In this document: positions 12,370 through 22,760 of the stretch, in pieces
Numbering within the stretch: position 1 is the first letter of the stretch
How the letters are laid out: each line of letters starts with the position of its first letter
Assembly: GCA_036346225.1 (NCBI GenBank)
Contig: JARFIW010001088.1
Coordinates: 2,046,001-2,110,000 of the forward strand
Reading direction: 5' to 3'
Length of the DNA stretch: 64,000 nucleotides
DNA from: Platerodrilus igneus
Taxonomy: Eukaryota > Arthropoda > Insecta > Coleoptera > Lycidae
Position numbers and translations under genes: made by a program
The notes under the pieces: model-generated
The model's database searches: none
The model's input: the letters and a program-made list of their open reading frames with translations, nothing else
What the model was told of the DNA's origin: nothing

Positions 12370-13381
12370 TATATAAAAAGAGCTTGAGTTAATTTTATAA
12401 AAGCATCCACTAATGTTAAGTATTTTTTCATCAAAAGTAAATACATCCATATGTACAATTTCAAATGGTTTTTTTGCCGTTTCAGTTAGCATTATTGGGG
12501 TGTATAGGGGCTGTCTAGTGTATTTATTTCTTTGGCACAATGTACAGTCATTGATAAGGTTAGTTATACTAGTTTTCATATTTTTCCAGTAATAATTTTG
12601 TTTGAGTTTTCATAGGTATCATTTATTCCTCTGCGAGTCGTTTTACCTTTGTGATAGTTTCTAATTACTATTGTCTGCTCTTCAATGTTTGTAAGTGTAT
12701 TAATCAATTTGGTACATTTAATTAACTTCAACCCGTTTTCAGAAAAATGCTGTTTATATATGTCATTGAAGTCATTATACAATTTGTCTTTGTTGAAATG
12801 TAAATAATGTGTTACTAGGGTCTGTGTACTGTATCAAGAAATCCAAAATAAATTTGTCATCAATTTCTGGAATTTTGACTTTTATAATTGTGGGGTCGCT
12901 TTCATTTTCTAAGATTACGTCTGTCTTGTATTACAAATTTGGGTAATCTAAAATCTGCCGTGGTTTGTTATTTATAATTTCGTCCAAAATAGCAATTCCT
13001 TGATTCATGTTTCCGTTAGAGTTAGAATGTTGAGTAGATATGTTGTCATCATCAGGAATATGTGTTGTCCATGCAGGTTCGGGAGTGTTTAATTGAGGTT
13101 TGTCATGTAATTATGTTTCAAGTTTATTTTCATTTTGCGGTTCTTGATCTACACCTTTTAAAAATTCTGCTATTTAGTCATCTATGTCACCTGGATTATT
13201 TGCAAGAGATCCTGTTTCTAAAGCATTGACTGGTATACAGGATAAACAATGTGCATTAGTGTTACATTTTCCTTTCTTATAAAGAATTTCGTAGTCATAC
13301 TCTAATAATTTTATTCTCTATCTTGTCAATTTTGAGTTTGCATCTTTTAAGTTGAAAAGCCATGTTAGTGGTTTGTGATCA

Positions 13382-13432
<51 letters not shown>

Positions 13433-14519
13433 CTTTTAGCCAAATAAATATGGTCGAAAATATTTGCATGCCCAAACAATTGCAAGCAGTTCCTTTTCGA
13501 TCGTTGAATATTTTGTCTGTTTCATTGAGTGTCCTAGATGTATATATTATTGTTCGGACATTGGGTACAGTTCCTTGTGATAATATTGCTCCAATCGCGT
13601 AGTTGCTCCGTCTGTTGTCAAAATAAACTTTTACTAAAGTCGGAATACTGAAACGGACTGTTGGTTAACATTTCTTTACAAGTTCTAAAGCTGTCTAGAA
13701 AATCTTTGTCATGTATTACTTTGGCATTCTTCTTTAAGCATTTCGTCATGGGTTTTGTAATTTTGGCAAAGTTTTTATGAAACGTCTGTAGTAATCTAAT
13801 AGTCGAAAGAAACTTTTGATTTCAGTTGGTGTTTGTGGTAGAGAAAATTTTTACGGCTGTTATTTTGTCTGGGTTTGGTTTTACGCCTGTAGGGTAATTA
13901 CGTGTCCTAAATACATTACGGTTTTTTTTTATAAGAATTCTGTTTTGTGTTCTTGAAGGTATGAGCTGAACACAAGACAATCGTCAAGGTATATTATACA
14001 CGATTAATCCGTCAGCCTGCGTAAAACTCTATCCATCACGTGTTGAAATGTCAAAGGGCATTAATTAAGCCCATAGGCATCTTTTCAATTGAAAATGTCT
14101 CTGTGGGGTACTAAATGTTGTTTTCTGTACGTCTTGGGGATACATCTGAATTTGAAAACCCGCTAGCCAAATCTGGGGTCGTGAAATAATTTGACCGGCC
14201 TAATCTGTCTAAAATCTCATTAATATTAGGTAATGGGTATTTGTCAGGAATTGATTTGGAATTTAATTTTCTATAATCTACTACAAGTTGCCATTTACGT
14301 TTACCAAATGCGTCAATCTTTTTCTCTACTATCCAAATTGGGGAAGACCAAAGTGAAACACTATATTCAATTATGCCCTGATCTAACATTTTTTTTATTT
14401 GTGATTTAGTTTCATTACGGTGAATTTCTGGGTGGCGATATGATTTTGTAAAAATTGGGGAATCGTTTTTCAAATTTATCTTATGTTTAACTGAGGGGAA
14501 CGCCTTCACAATAAAAAAA
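12370..14519 (-). mobile_element. Ty3/gypsy fragment, unit A (integrase, RNase H, RT)
   Basis: On the minus strand: RT with PIWIVEKK, QLVVDYRKLNSK and FTTPDLASGF (14527-14111) and the intact catalytic YLDD at 13980-13991; RNase H with a (TA)n expansion at 13383-13428 before TDHKPLTWLFNL; integrase zinc region with CTLCQRNKYTRQP; and the integrase core start HMDVFTFDEK (12580-12400). The RT is cut at 14519 by the duplication junction, where the BEL gag edge follows directly. The integrase stops soon after the first catalytic Asp, at the border with the P-like element. Frameshifts are frequent. Closest in style to the 17.6/297 group. Confidence 0.92.
13383..13428. repeat. (TA)n microsatellite inside gypsy RNase H, unit A
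   Basis: About 23 TA units. In the RNase H frame it reads as alternating Ile-Tyr, extending the short native segment just before TDHKPLTW. Unit B has about 12 units at the same place. Confidence 0.95.
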
Positions 14520-14563
14520 ACCACCACGTTTATTTCTTAATAACTTAAGTTCACATAACACAC

Positions 14564-15142
14564 AAAATATAAAGGTATCTTTATAGGCGACCTTGAGATA
14601 CTATTCAGTTCTCAACTCAGAAAGTAGAGGCGCTTAGTTCAATCACGTGATCGTAAAACTACAAACGCGCATTTGACATATAAACGTAGTAGACATCTTG
14701 ACCATAAACAACTAATATCTTGATCACATGGTTTAAACTTTATTTGCTAATTCCTGTGTTCTTGTACTAATTGTTCTTGTAGATAAATTTAATATTATTG
14801 GTAGTATAAGTGACAAGTGACCTATATTAGTTATTAAATAGTTAGTACAGTTTTACTTAAAAGACAATTCGGTTGTGTTTTGTTTAGTGACAGAAGAAAA
14901 ATATTGCGTAATAATTGGTAAGCGTTTGAATTTGTTTATGGTATTATTTAATCTTTTTACTGTATATACATATCAATATGAGCGACTAGCTTTGAATTAA
15001 AGGTTTCAAAAGTACAATAAAACACAATTAAATTACAATGAATTAAGATTAGTTTTCATTCGTTAACAGTGTAATAAATTGTGAAATTCTGGATCTGTTT
15101 TGCTTTAATTTAATTATTGTGTATTGTTAAAGGTTCCAAAAA
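14564..15142. other. Non-coding sequence upstream of P-like copy B
   Basis: Duplicate of 8363-8944. No coding signal; presumed 5' region of the P-like element. Confidence 0.5.
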
Positions 15143-18100
15143 ATGTCTCCACAGATTAAGAAATGTGCTGTTCCTGGATGTTCTGATTGTATTAGCCGGC
15201 GACATAGATTTCCAAATCCCCGGAGAGCGAGTGTAGATATTATAAATATATGGTTAAGCAATGTTAACAATCCAATGATAATAAATTTAACTCATGAAAA
15301 TTTGCATTCTTCATATTACGTGTGTGACCGACATTTTGCAGATGAGAATAAAGTTCCATTTTCTACAAAATGCAATAGAGGATTAATGTACGATGCTGTT
15401 CCAACACTTCATCTGCACAGTATGGATTTGGCAACTTGTATTTTACCTACAGACAAACTGACACCTGTTACACCTCAAACGTTGTCATCAAGTATGTATC
15501 TTATTTGATATGTATAAAATCTTGTAATTAACATTTTAGGTGCACAAGTGAATGCAGATTTTAAGCAAGATACTGCACCAGTTACTCCTCCATTGTTATC
15601 TTCTGGTATGTATGCCTTATTTCATAATTATAAGAAGCCTATGATTTACATATTTCAGGTGCAAAGCGTAGAATTTCAATTTTACACGAGGTTAATGTAA
15701 CTCGCCAAGCTGATTTGACACCTAAATGTCGTAAGTTTTACAAGAAAATTGTTAACTGGGGAGTAAGAAATCGGAAACTTCAAAGCTCTCTTTGTAGTTT
15801 TAGAAAAGGTTGGAAAATGCAGAACATCTTGCTAGTTCTGGTGACTTTAACAAATTTATAAATGATGTTAATGACACCACTTATACTTTTATATGTCAGC
15901 AGTTAAAAATCAGAAGATTTGTGCAAAAGCTCGACGATTTACAGTAGATGAAAAATTCTGTCCTTATCCATTTTGAAAAGTAGCGCCAAGGGTTATCGAT
16001 TTTTATCGAAAATATTTGCATTACCATCTCGAAGAACTTTAACTAATTTTTAAATAGAATCCCATTTAGACCAGGGATCAATGAGCAAATATTTCAGGCA
16101 ATACAAAATTCTGTCCAAAACATGAATATTAAAGACCGATGTTGTGTTTTATTATTTGATGAATTGTCAATTCAAGCAAATTTAAGTTATAATAAAAGGA
16201 GGACTATATTGAAGGACTAGAAGACAATGGTACTAGTCGCAGAAATAGATTTGCAACTCATGCAAATGTTTTCATGCTTCGAGGACTCTGTCGTCAGTGG
16301 AAGCAGCCAATTTCGTTTTCATTTTCATATGGTCCTATTAAGACCATAGATTTAAAATGCCAAATTGTAAAATTGATTGAAAAGGCACACACTATTGGTT
16401 TGGATATTGTGGGAACCATATGCGATCAAGGATCGCAAACCAAGCCGCCATTAATTTGCTGATTAAGGAAACAAGAGAAAATATGGGGAACAAAATAAAC
16501 ATTTTGGTTTCAGTGTTAATGACATGGACATAATTCCACTGTATGATATTCCTCATTTGTTTAGAGGAATACGAAATAATTTATTAAATAAAAATTTACA
16601 TTTTACTCTTAATGGAATAAAAAGGATTGCTAAATGGGACCACATTGTACAATTTTATAATTTAGATACCGAGGATGACACAAGAATGTGCCCAAAGCTG
16701 ACAGATCAACATGTGTTACCATCAAAATAAACAAAATGAAGGTGTCGATTGCACGCAGGTGTTTAGTTATCAAGTTGGCAGTTTAATGAAGAGAATTGCA
16801 AAGTGGGGTAATAATCTTTTCTAATCACATGCTTAATGAAAATTTTATCTGCATGCATATTACTCAATTACATTATTTTTCAATACGTAGAAAATAGATA
16901 TGTCGGGGTGAATTAGGCACCCGCATTAATCTTTGTAGTAGGCACCCCACTAAGAAAGGTAACATCTAGTAATATTGCATTGTAAGTTGTAAAGTTATTT
17001 TATAACATTCCGTTAAATAACATCATCGATTAGGTCGTTAAATAAATTCTATAGAATTCAGGAATATATCAGTATATTGTTACATGCTCAGTGGGATGAA
17101 TACCTTTGTGGTAGTGCAATATCAATTATATTAATACATTTTTAAACACAGTCAAAACATTTTGTAATTTTGCACTATAACTAACGCAAAATATTATAAA
17201 ATCGTTTTTATTGCAGAGTTTCAAGACAAATATTTGTTAGTTAAAGAAGCTTTGGACACAGCTGAATTGATCTTGTTCTTAGATGTACTATTCGATAGCC
17301 TGAATGCAAATTATACAGTTGCCCCTTCAAGCAAACCATTGAAAGGTGGAGTTTCAAAAACCTCTGTACATCGCAATTTTTGGATGCAATCTCTTGATGT
17401 ATTAGGGACAATGAAATTTTATTCAACAAAAAAAAATGGTTTTGTTTTCACACCCTCAGTATCTAATTTAATTAAAACAATCAAAGGAGTCATTTATTTA
17501 ATAGATTTATTACTGGCCAAGAAAAGGTTTACATATGTATTGACAAGAACCTTAAATCAAGACCCGTTGGAAAACTTTTTTTCTGCCATACGAAGTCATG
17601 GTATTAGAAATACACATCCTGATGTTTCACATTTTACATCATCTTTTAAATCTTTAATTATTAATAACTTTATGACTGCTCATTCGCCTGCATCAAATTG
17701 TGATGAAGATCATGCGTTTGGATTGAAAACTTACGATGCTTTCTTACTGGGGAAAGCATAAGCGAGTAAAGCAACTAGACAATCTGAATGACATTCCATT
17801 TGAGGAGAAATTCTTTCTAATAAGAAAACTCGTGTTGCAATAAATACAATTACCTACATTATGGGGATATGTAGCGAGTAAGGCATTGGCCAATAGTAAA
17901 ATTGTGCTTCTTGCAAGGAGTTGCTCACTAGTTTTAATGATGATAGAAATACAGAGTTTATAGAAGCTCGAGCATATAAATCGTGCGAATTAATGAAGCC
18001 AGGTAGATTTTTAAATTTTATAATGAATAGGTCATTATCGTTGTTATTTTATATTTTACCTAGAGTTAGTCGAGAGTTTAAGCTTTGTACAAAACTGGAG

Positions 18101-18345
18101 AATTATATGTGTACAAAGGTGGATTTTACACCTTTAAAATGTCAGAGTCATAATCTAAACCAAATAGTTTCTAATTTAATTGTTAAGTGTGTTGTTTATT
18201 TTTGGTGTAAGCGGATCAATTTAATTTTGAAAGGTAAAGATTTTAAATTTCTAAAACATTTGAATAGTTTGCAAGATAAGATGCTTATTGATCCTATGAA
18301 GCAGTTGGCACACGCATTGTTTTGAAGCAACATAAGAGGAAATAA
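15143..18345 (+). pseudogene. P-element-like transposase with THAP domain, copy B (near full length)
   Basis: Exon 1 (15143-15491) encodes a C2CH THAP zinc finger: CAVPGC, then a Trp in IWLSN, CDRHF, and AVPTL at its end. Introns with GT-AG ends and matching phase 1 join exon 2 (15540-15605) and exon 3 (from 15659). The DDE-like core follows: FDE at 16155-16163, CDQGS at 16421-16432 and LENFFSAIRSHG with Glu at 17570-17572. A further intron runs from GTAATAA at about 16807 to TTGCAG at about 17216. The C-terminus (17921-18345) reads through the region equivalent to the end of P transposase. THAP finger plus RNase H-like core is the P-transposase layout. Three or more single-base frameshifts (about 15805, 16435, 17762, 18320) break it; many sit in homopolymers. 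Confidence 0.92.
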
Positions 18346-18525
18346 GTTTGTTTGACATTTTTTCGATCAATTTTGTATCTCACTTTGAAAGGGTTACTGC
18401 CATGTTTTGAACTTTGAACTATATTCTACTCTTACTGAATGTATACTAAGTAATTAGAAATAATGAGGATTCTATTTTTTGTAATTTCATACTCGTTTCT
18501 CTAGATACATGTAGTGGTATTTTCT

Positions 18526-18989
18526 TTACAATTCTTTAATATTGTTGTAACATTGTAGTAAGTTGCAAGTTATTTTATATATAAAAGAGCTTGAGTTAAT
18601 TTTATAAAAGCATCCACTAATGTTAAGTATTTTTTCATCAAAAGTAAATACATCCATATGTACAATTTCAAATGGTTTTTTTGCCGTTTCAGTTAGCATT
18701 ATTGGGGTGTATAGGGGCTGTCTAGTGTATTTATTTCTTTGGCACAATGTACAGTCATTGATAAGGTTAGTTATACTAGTTTTCATATTTTTCCAGTAAT
18801 AATTTTGTTTGAGTTTTCATAGGTATCATTTATTCCTCTGCGAGTCGTTTTACCTTTGTGATAGTTTCTAATTACTATTGTCTGCTCTTCAATGTTTGTA
18901 AGTGTATTAATCAATTTGGTACATTTAATTAACTTCAACCCGTTTTCAGAAAAATGCTGTTTATATATGTCATTGAAGTCATTATACAA
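18526..18989 (-). pseudogene. Gypsy integrase N-terminal half, unit B
   Basis: The zinc-binding region reads RNYHKGKTTRRGINDTY and then CTLCQRNKYTRQP: the Cys pair is present, but the second His of the usual HHCC set appears as Arg. The core starts with KPFEIVHMDVFTFDEK, keeping the first catalytic Asp. A frameshift at about 18785 separates the two parts. The remaining core (second Asp and Glu) is absent because the element ends at about 18590. Copy A of the same fragment is at 12367-12782. Confidence 0.88.
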
Positions 18990-19524
18990 TTTGTCTTTGT
19001 TGAAATGTAAATAATGTGTTACTAGGGTCTGTGTACTGTATCAAGAAATCCAAAATAAATTTGTCATCAATTTCTGGAATTTTGACTTTTATAATTGTGG
19101 GGTCGCTTTCATTTTCTAAGATTACGTCTGTCTTGTATTACAAATTTGGGTAATCTAAAATCTGCCGTGGTTTGTTATTTATAATTTCGTCCAAAATAGC
19201 AATTCCTTGATTCATGTTTCCGTTAGAGTTAGAATGTTGAGTAGATATGTTGTCATCATCAGGAATATGTGTTGTCCATGCAGGTTCGGGAGTGTTTAAT
19301 TGAGGTTTGTCATGTAATTATGTTTCAAGTTTATTTTCATTTTGCGGTTCTTGATCTAGACCTTTTAAAAATTCTGCTATGTAGTCATCTATGTCACCTG
19401 GATTATTTGCAAGAGATCCTGTTTCTAAAGCATTGACTGGTATACAGGATAAACAATGTGCATTAGTGTTACATTTTCCTTTCTTATAAAGAATTTCGTA
19501 GTCATACTCTAATAATTTTATTCT

Positions 19525-19830
19525 CTATCTTGTCAATTTTGAGTTTGCATCTTTTAAGTTGAAAAGCCATGTTAGTGGTTTGTGATCAGTATATATATAT
19601 ATATATATATATATAAAAGCTTTTAGCCAAATAAATATGGTCGAAAATATTTGCATGCCCAAACAATTGCAAGCAGTTCCTTTTCGATCGTTGAATATTT
19701 TGTCTGTTTCATTGAGTGTCCTAGATGTATATATTATTGTTCGGACATTGGGTACAGTTCCTTGTGATAATATTGCTCCAATCGCGTAGTTGCTCCCGTC
19801 TGTTGTCAAAATAAACTTTTACTAAAGTCG
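19525..19830 (-). pseudogene. Gypsy RNase H with (TA)n insertion, unit B
   Basis: TTDGSNYAIGAILSQG marks the start of RNase H with its first acidic residue, and TDHKPLTWLFNLKDANSK marks the conserved end. Between them a TA run codes IYIYIYIY in frame, where related elements have only a short Ile-Tyr. The middle (RKGTACNCLGMQIFST) is garbled by a frameshift. RNase H normally degrades the RNA strand during reverse transcription. Confidence 0.9.
19590..19614. repeat. (TA)n microsatellite inside gypsy RNase H, unit B
   Basis: About 12 TA units at the position where unit A has about 23. This is the largest length difference between the two duplicated units. Confidence 0.95.
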
Positions 19831-20830
19831 GAATACTGAAACGGACTGTTGGTTAACATTTCTTTACAAGTTCTAAAGCTGTCTAGAAAATCTTTGTCAT
19901 GTATTACTTTGGCATTCTTCTTTAAGCATTTCGTCATGGGTTTTGTAATTTTGGCAAAGTTTTTATGAAACGTCTGTAGTAATCTAATAGTCGAAAGAAA
20001 CTTTTGATTTCAGTTGGTGTTTGTGGTAGAGAAAATTTTTACGGCTGTTATTTTGTCTGGGTTTGGTTTTACGCCTGTAGGGTAATTACGTGTCCTAAAT
20101 ACATTACGGTTTTTTATAAGAATTCTGTTTTGTGTTCTTGAAGGTATGAGCTGAACACAAGACAATCGTCAAGGTATATTATACACGATTAATCCGTCAG
20201 CCTGCGTAAAACTCTATCCATCACGTGTTGAAATGTCAAAGGGCATTAATTAAGCCCATAGGCATCTTTTTCAATTGAAAATGTCTCTGTGGGGTACTAA
20301 ATGTTGTTTTCTGTACGTCTTGGGGATACATCTGAATTTGAAAACCCGCTAGCCAAATCTGGGGTCGTGAAATAATTTGACCGGCCTAATCTGTCTAAAA
20401 TCTCATTAATATTAGGTAATGGGTATTTGTCAGGAATTGATTTGGAATTTAATTTTCTATAATCTACTACAAGTTGCCATTTACGTTTACCAAATGCGTC
20501 AATCTTTTCTCTACTATCCAAATTGGGAAGACCAAAGTGAAACACTATATTCAATTATGCCCTGATCTAACATTTTTTTATTTGTGATTTAGCTTCATTA
20601 CGGCGAATTTCTGGGAGGCGATATGATTTTGTAAAAATTGGGGAATCGTTTTTCAAATTTATCTTATGTTTAACTGAAGGGAATGCCTTCACAATAAAAA
20701 ATATCATGGAATTCTAAACACAATTTCCTTATAGCGTCTTGTTCTTCCTTATTGCAAGTCGAAGATCTTTCAAATTTCTTTTTAATTTATTGTCATATGG
20801 TTCGGTTATTTCTAGGTCTGTTTTCAAATT
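19831..20830 (-). pseudogene. Gypsy reverse transcriptase, unit B and unique continuation
   Basis: Recognised by the QLVVDYRKLNSK strand, FTTPDLASGF with the first catalytic Asp (about 20345-20370) and an intact YLDD at 20165-20176. The N-terminal part with PIFTKSYR-type sequence lies at about 20600-20650 and continues into unique sequence after 20699. A one-base loss near 20505 breaks the frame that unit A keeps at the same place. The last 110 bases before the duplication boundary differ from unit A by about five substitutions, unlike the rest of the unit. Confidence 0.9.
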
Positions 20831-21159
20831 TTCTATAAAATTTACATCAAAATGTTTATAGGTTCGATTTCGAGAGGTTTGAAAATAGAAATTTTAACGG
20901 ATATTCATTAATATTTGTGACTACAATAGTCACAAAATTTTCGACAACATTAAACCAAAGCTTTTCTGTTTCAAATCCAATTCCAAAATTTGTGTGGTTT
21001 AATATTCCAATTCCATTATGTATTTGTACTGGAATTTTTATGATTTGTCTGCAACACTTGGTTAAGTTAACGAATAATTTGTAAATTGGTTATTTTGGAT
21101 TTCTGGTGCGAAATTTAAAATAATAGGAATATTTGCACGGGGTTATTATTTGTTTTAGA

Positions 21160-21420
21160 CTTAAATTAACGCTAGCGTTCAATTGTCAAGTAAATCGATT
21201 CCAATCAAACCTTGAAAAATTATTACTAAATTTGAAGAGGAAAAATTTGTAATAATCTTTCACTGTATTATGATAAGTTATGTTATGTGCGGATGAGTAT
21301 ATAAAGACTGGGTAAATAGAATTTGCATAAAACTAACGTGCTATTTCAAGATCGATTAAACTACGAGTACTACCTGTATCGATTAAAAATCTAGCATTAA
21401 TTTCGGGAATAACAATAAAT
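21160..21420 (-). pseudogene. Gypsy protease region
   Basis: The retropepsin active site LIDTGSTRSLID is intact at 21351-21386 on the minus strand, preceded by NARF. The DTG triad needed for aspartic protease activity is present. The frame does not stay open for a full protease, and the domain merges into the RT side through frameshifts. Position between gag and RT fits a gypsy element. Confidence 0.8.
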
Positions 21421-21592
21421 GATAAATCTTGGGCGAATGTGTTGGCATATATCATCTCTCGTTGTTCCGAGGCATGACCTGTATAAAATTTTGATTATTA
21501 TTTTTACGATTAACATTGCAATTTATATTTTCACACGCGTTATCATGAATACTGAATATTATTTCTACCGGCATTATGTAGTGGCTGAATTT

Positions 21593-21623
21593 GATTTTAT
21601 TTATTTATTTATTTATTTTATTT
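21593..21623. repeat. (ATTT)n simple repeat
   Basis: About seven ATTT units between the gypsy gag and protease regions. Confidence 0.9.
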
Positions 21624-21978
21624 CCAAGGAATGGACGGGGTTTATTGTTATCATAATTTTACAGTTTGCAGTATCGACATTATTCTCACGTTCTATAAAA
21701 TAAGGGCCATTACAATTTGAACTATTTATATTTTGATTGTATAACCTTTGAGATTGAAACTGATGTTTAATAGTTGTATTTCTGGAAGATGTTTCGTCGG
21801 TTCGTCTTTATTAAAATTGGATGTGTTATTTGGGCAAACTTGCGCAAATCTTTGGATGAATTTGTACAATTGTGTTTGTTATTAAATGGTGTGTTTTGCA
21901 ACTCAAACCTGTTATTAAAATGGAAACTTGGATTATATGTTCTCTGATGGTCTAATGGGGTGTAAAATCTGTTTGAGT

Positions 21979-22747
21979 TTATGTTTTGAAAATGAGGCTT
22001 TTCATTTGAAATTGCGAATATAAAGGTTGGATGTTTTGAGATGTATTTGGGTATCTATAATTGAAATTGTTAAAATTCTGTCTGAATGGAATGTTAGAGT
22101 GATTTGAATATCTACTAGGCATCCTTCTTGAAATGGGTCTGAAATTTGAATTTAAGTTAGTATTTCTCTGTGTTGAATATAAGAAATTTTCTTCTTCGAT
22201 AACTAATCCCATAGCTTGCTCTAAACTACTAGGGTTGCATAGTCTAACATTCATTTGAATGGTTACCGCAAACCGCGAATATATGTTTTAAGCGCAAGGT
22301 CATCATAACTTTTAAGTCTAATAGTACGCTCTTCAGCTGAAATGGTCAATAAATTTAATTTTGCGATTATTAAACTTCTTGCGTCTTGGCAACACATTCC
22401 AAAATTATATGGCGTCTTATGTTTGTTTGGTCTTAAACTAATTAAATCTTGAATAAGACGATCTATATTGTGCTGATCTCCAAAACATAAGTTTAATACG
22501 TTTTTGATTTCGTCCCAATACTTTAAGTCTATGCATGAACCTATTAATATCTGAGCTCTACCTATCAATTTGCCTATAATAGCCCTAAGTAAGAACTCTA
22601 ATTGAATATTGGTTTGGCGTGTGAATACCTTAATTACATTCTCACAATTTTTGATAAATCTTGTCAAGGTATGAGGGTTCAATCGTAAGGAGGAATGGAA
22701 TCTAAATGTAATTTTAGCAATTGATAATTTGTTTGTTCAGTTGCCAT
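21979..22747 (-). pseudogene. Gypsy gag
   Basis: The start is ATG at 22745-22747 (MATEQTNYQLL). A one-base frameshift at about 22690 is followed by the main frame (22682-22263), a helical capsid-like segment with LTRFIKNCENVIKVF and LISLRPNKHKTPYNF, typical of the 17.6/297 gag type. A second frame (22254-21979) gives the Asn/Arg-rich C-terminal tail. No CCHC knuckle is present, consistent with this gypsy group. The product would form the capsid of virus-like particles; this copy is frameshifted. Confidence 0.85.
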
Positions 22748-22760
22748 GTTTGAATTATTT

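Larger units (their letters stand above)
8322..14520 (+). repeat. Tandem duplication, unit A (about 6.2 kb)
   Basis: The sequence from CCACCACGTTTATTTC at 8322 to the A-run at 14519 is repeated directly from 14521 at an offset of 6199 bp. It starts inside BEL1 gag, crosses a P-like transposase gene, and ends inside a gypsy RT. The outer boundary matches an A-run (GAAAAACC at left, AATAAAAAA at right). Differences from unit B are mainly 1-2 base homopolymer indels, (TA)n length, and a cluster of substitutions at about 14410-14505. Confidence 0.95.
14521..20699 (+). repeat. Tandem duplication, unit B (about 6.2 kb)
   Basis: Second copy of the unit at 8322-14520. It begins with the BEL gag fragment abutting gypsy RT at the junction (14511-14521) and ends where the gypsy RT continues into unique sequence (ATCATGGAATTC at about 20700). 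Unit B keeps the longer P-like frames intact (for example 17234-17761), so it is the better copy for reading those genes. Confidence 0.95.
18590..22760 (-). mobile_element. Ty3/gypsy retrotransposon (17.6/297-like), 3' end lost
   Basis: Minus-strand order is gag (22747-21979), protease (about 21390-21160), RT (about 20800-19830), RNase H (19809-19525) and integrase (18989-18600). The integrase ends just after its first catalytic Asp, where the P-like element's 3' flank begins, so the rest of integrase and the 3' LTR are gone. No second LTR is available to define the 5' LTR above 22760. No envelope gene is seen. All coding parts carry frameshifts. Confidence 0.92.

Noticed and set aside
18590..22760. 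Complete gypsy retrovirus with envelope
   Set aside because: No env-like frame; the element ends inside integrase.
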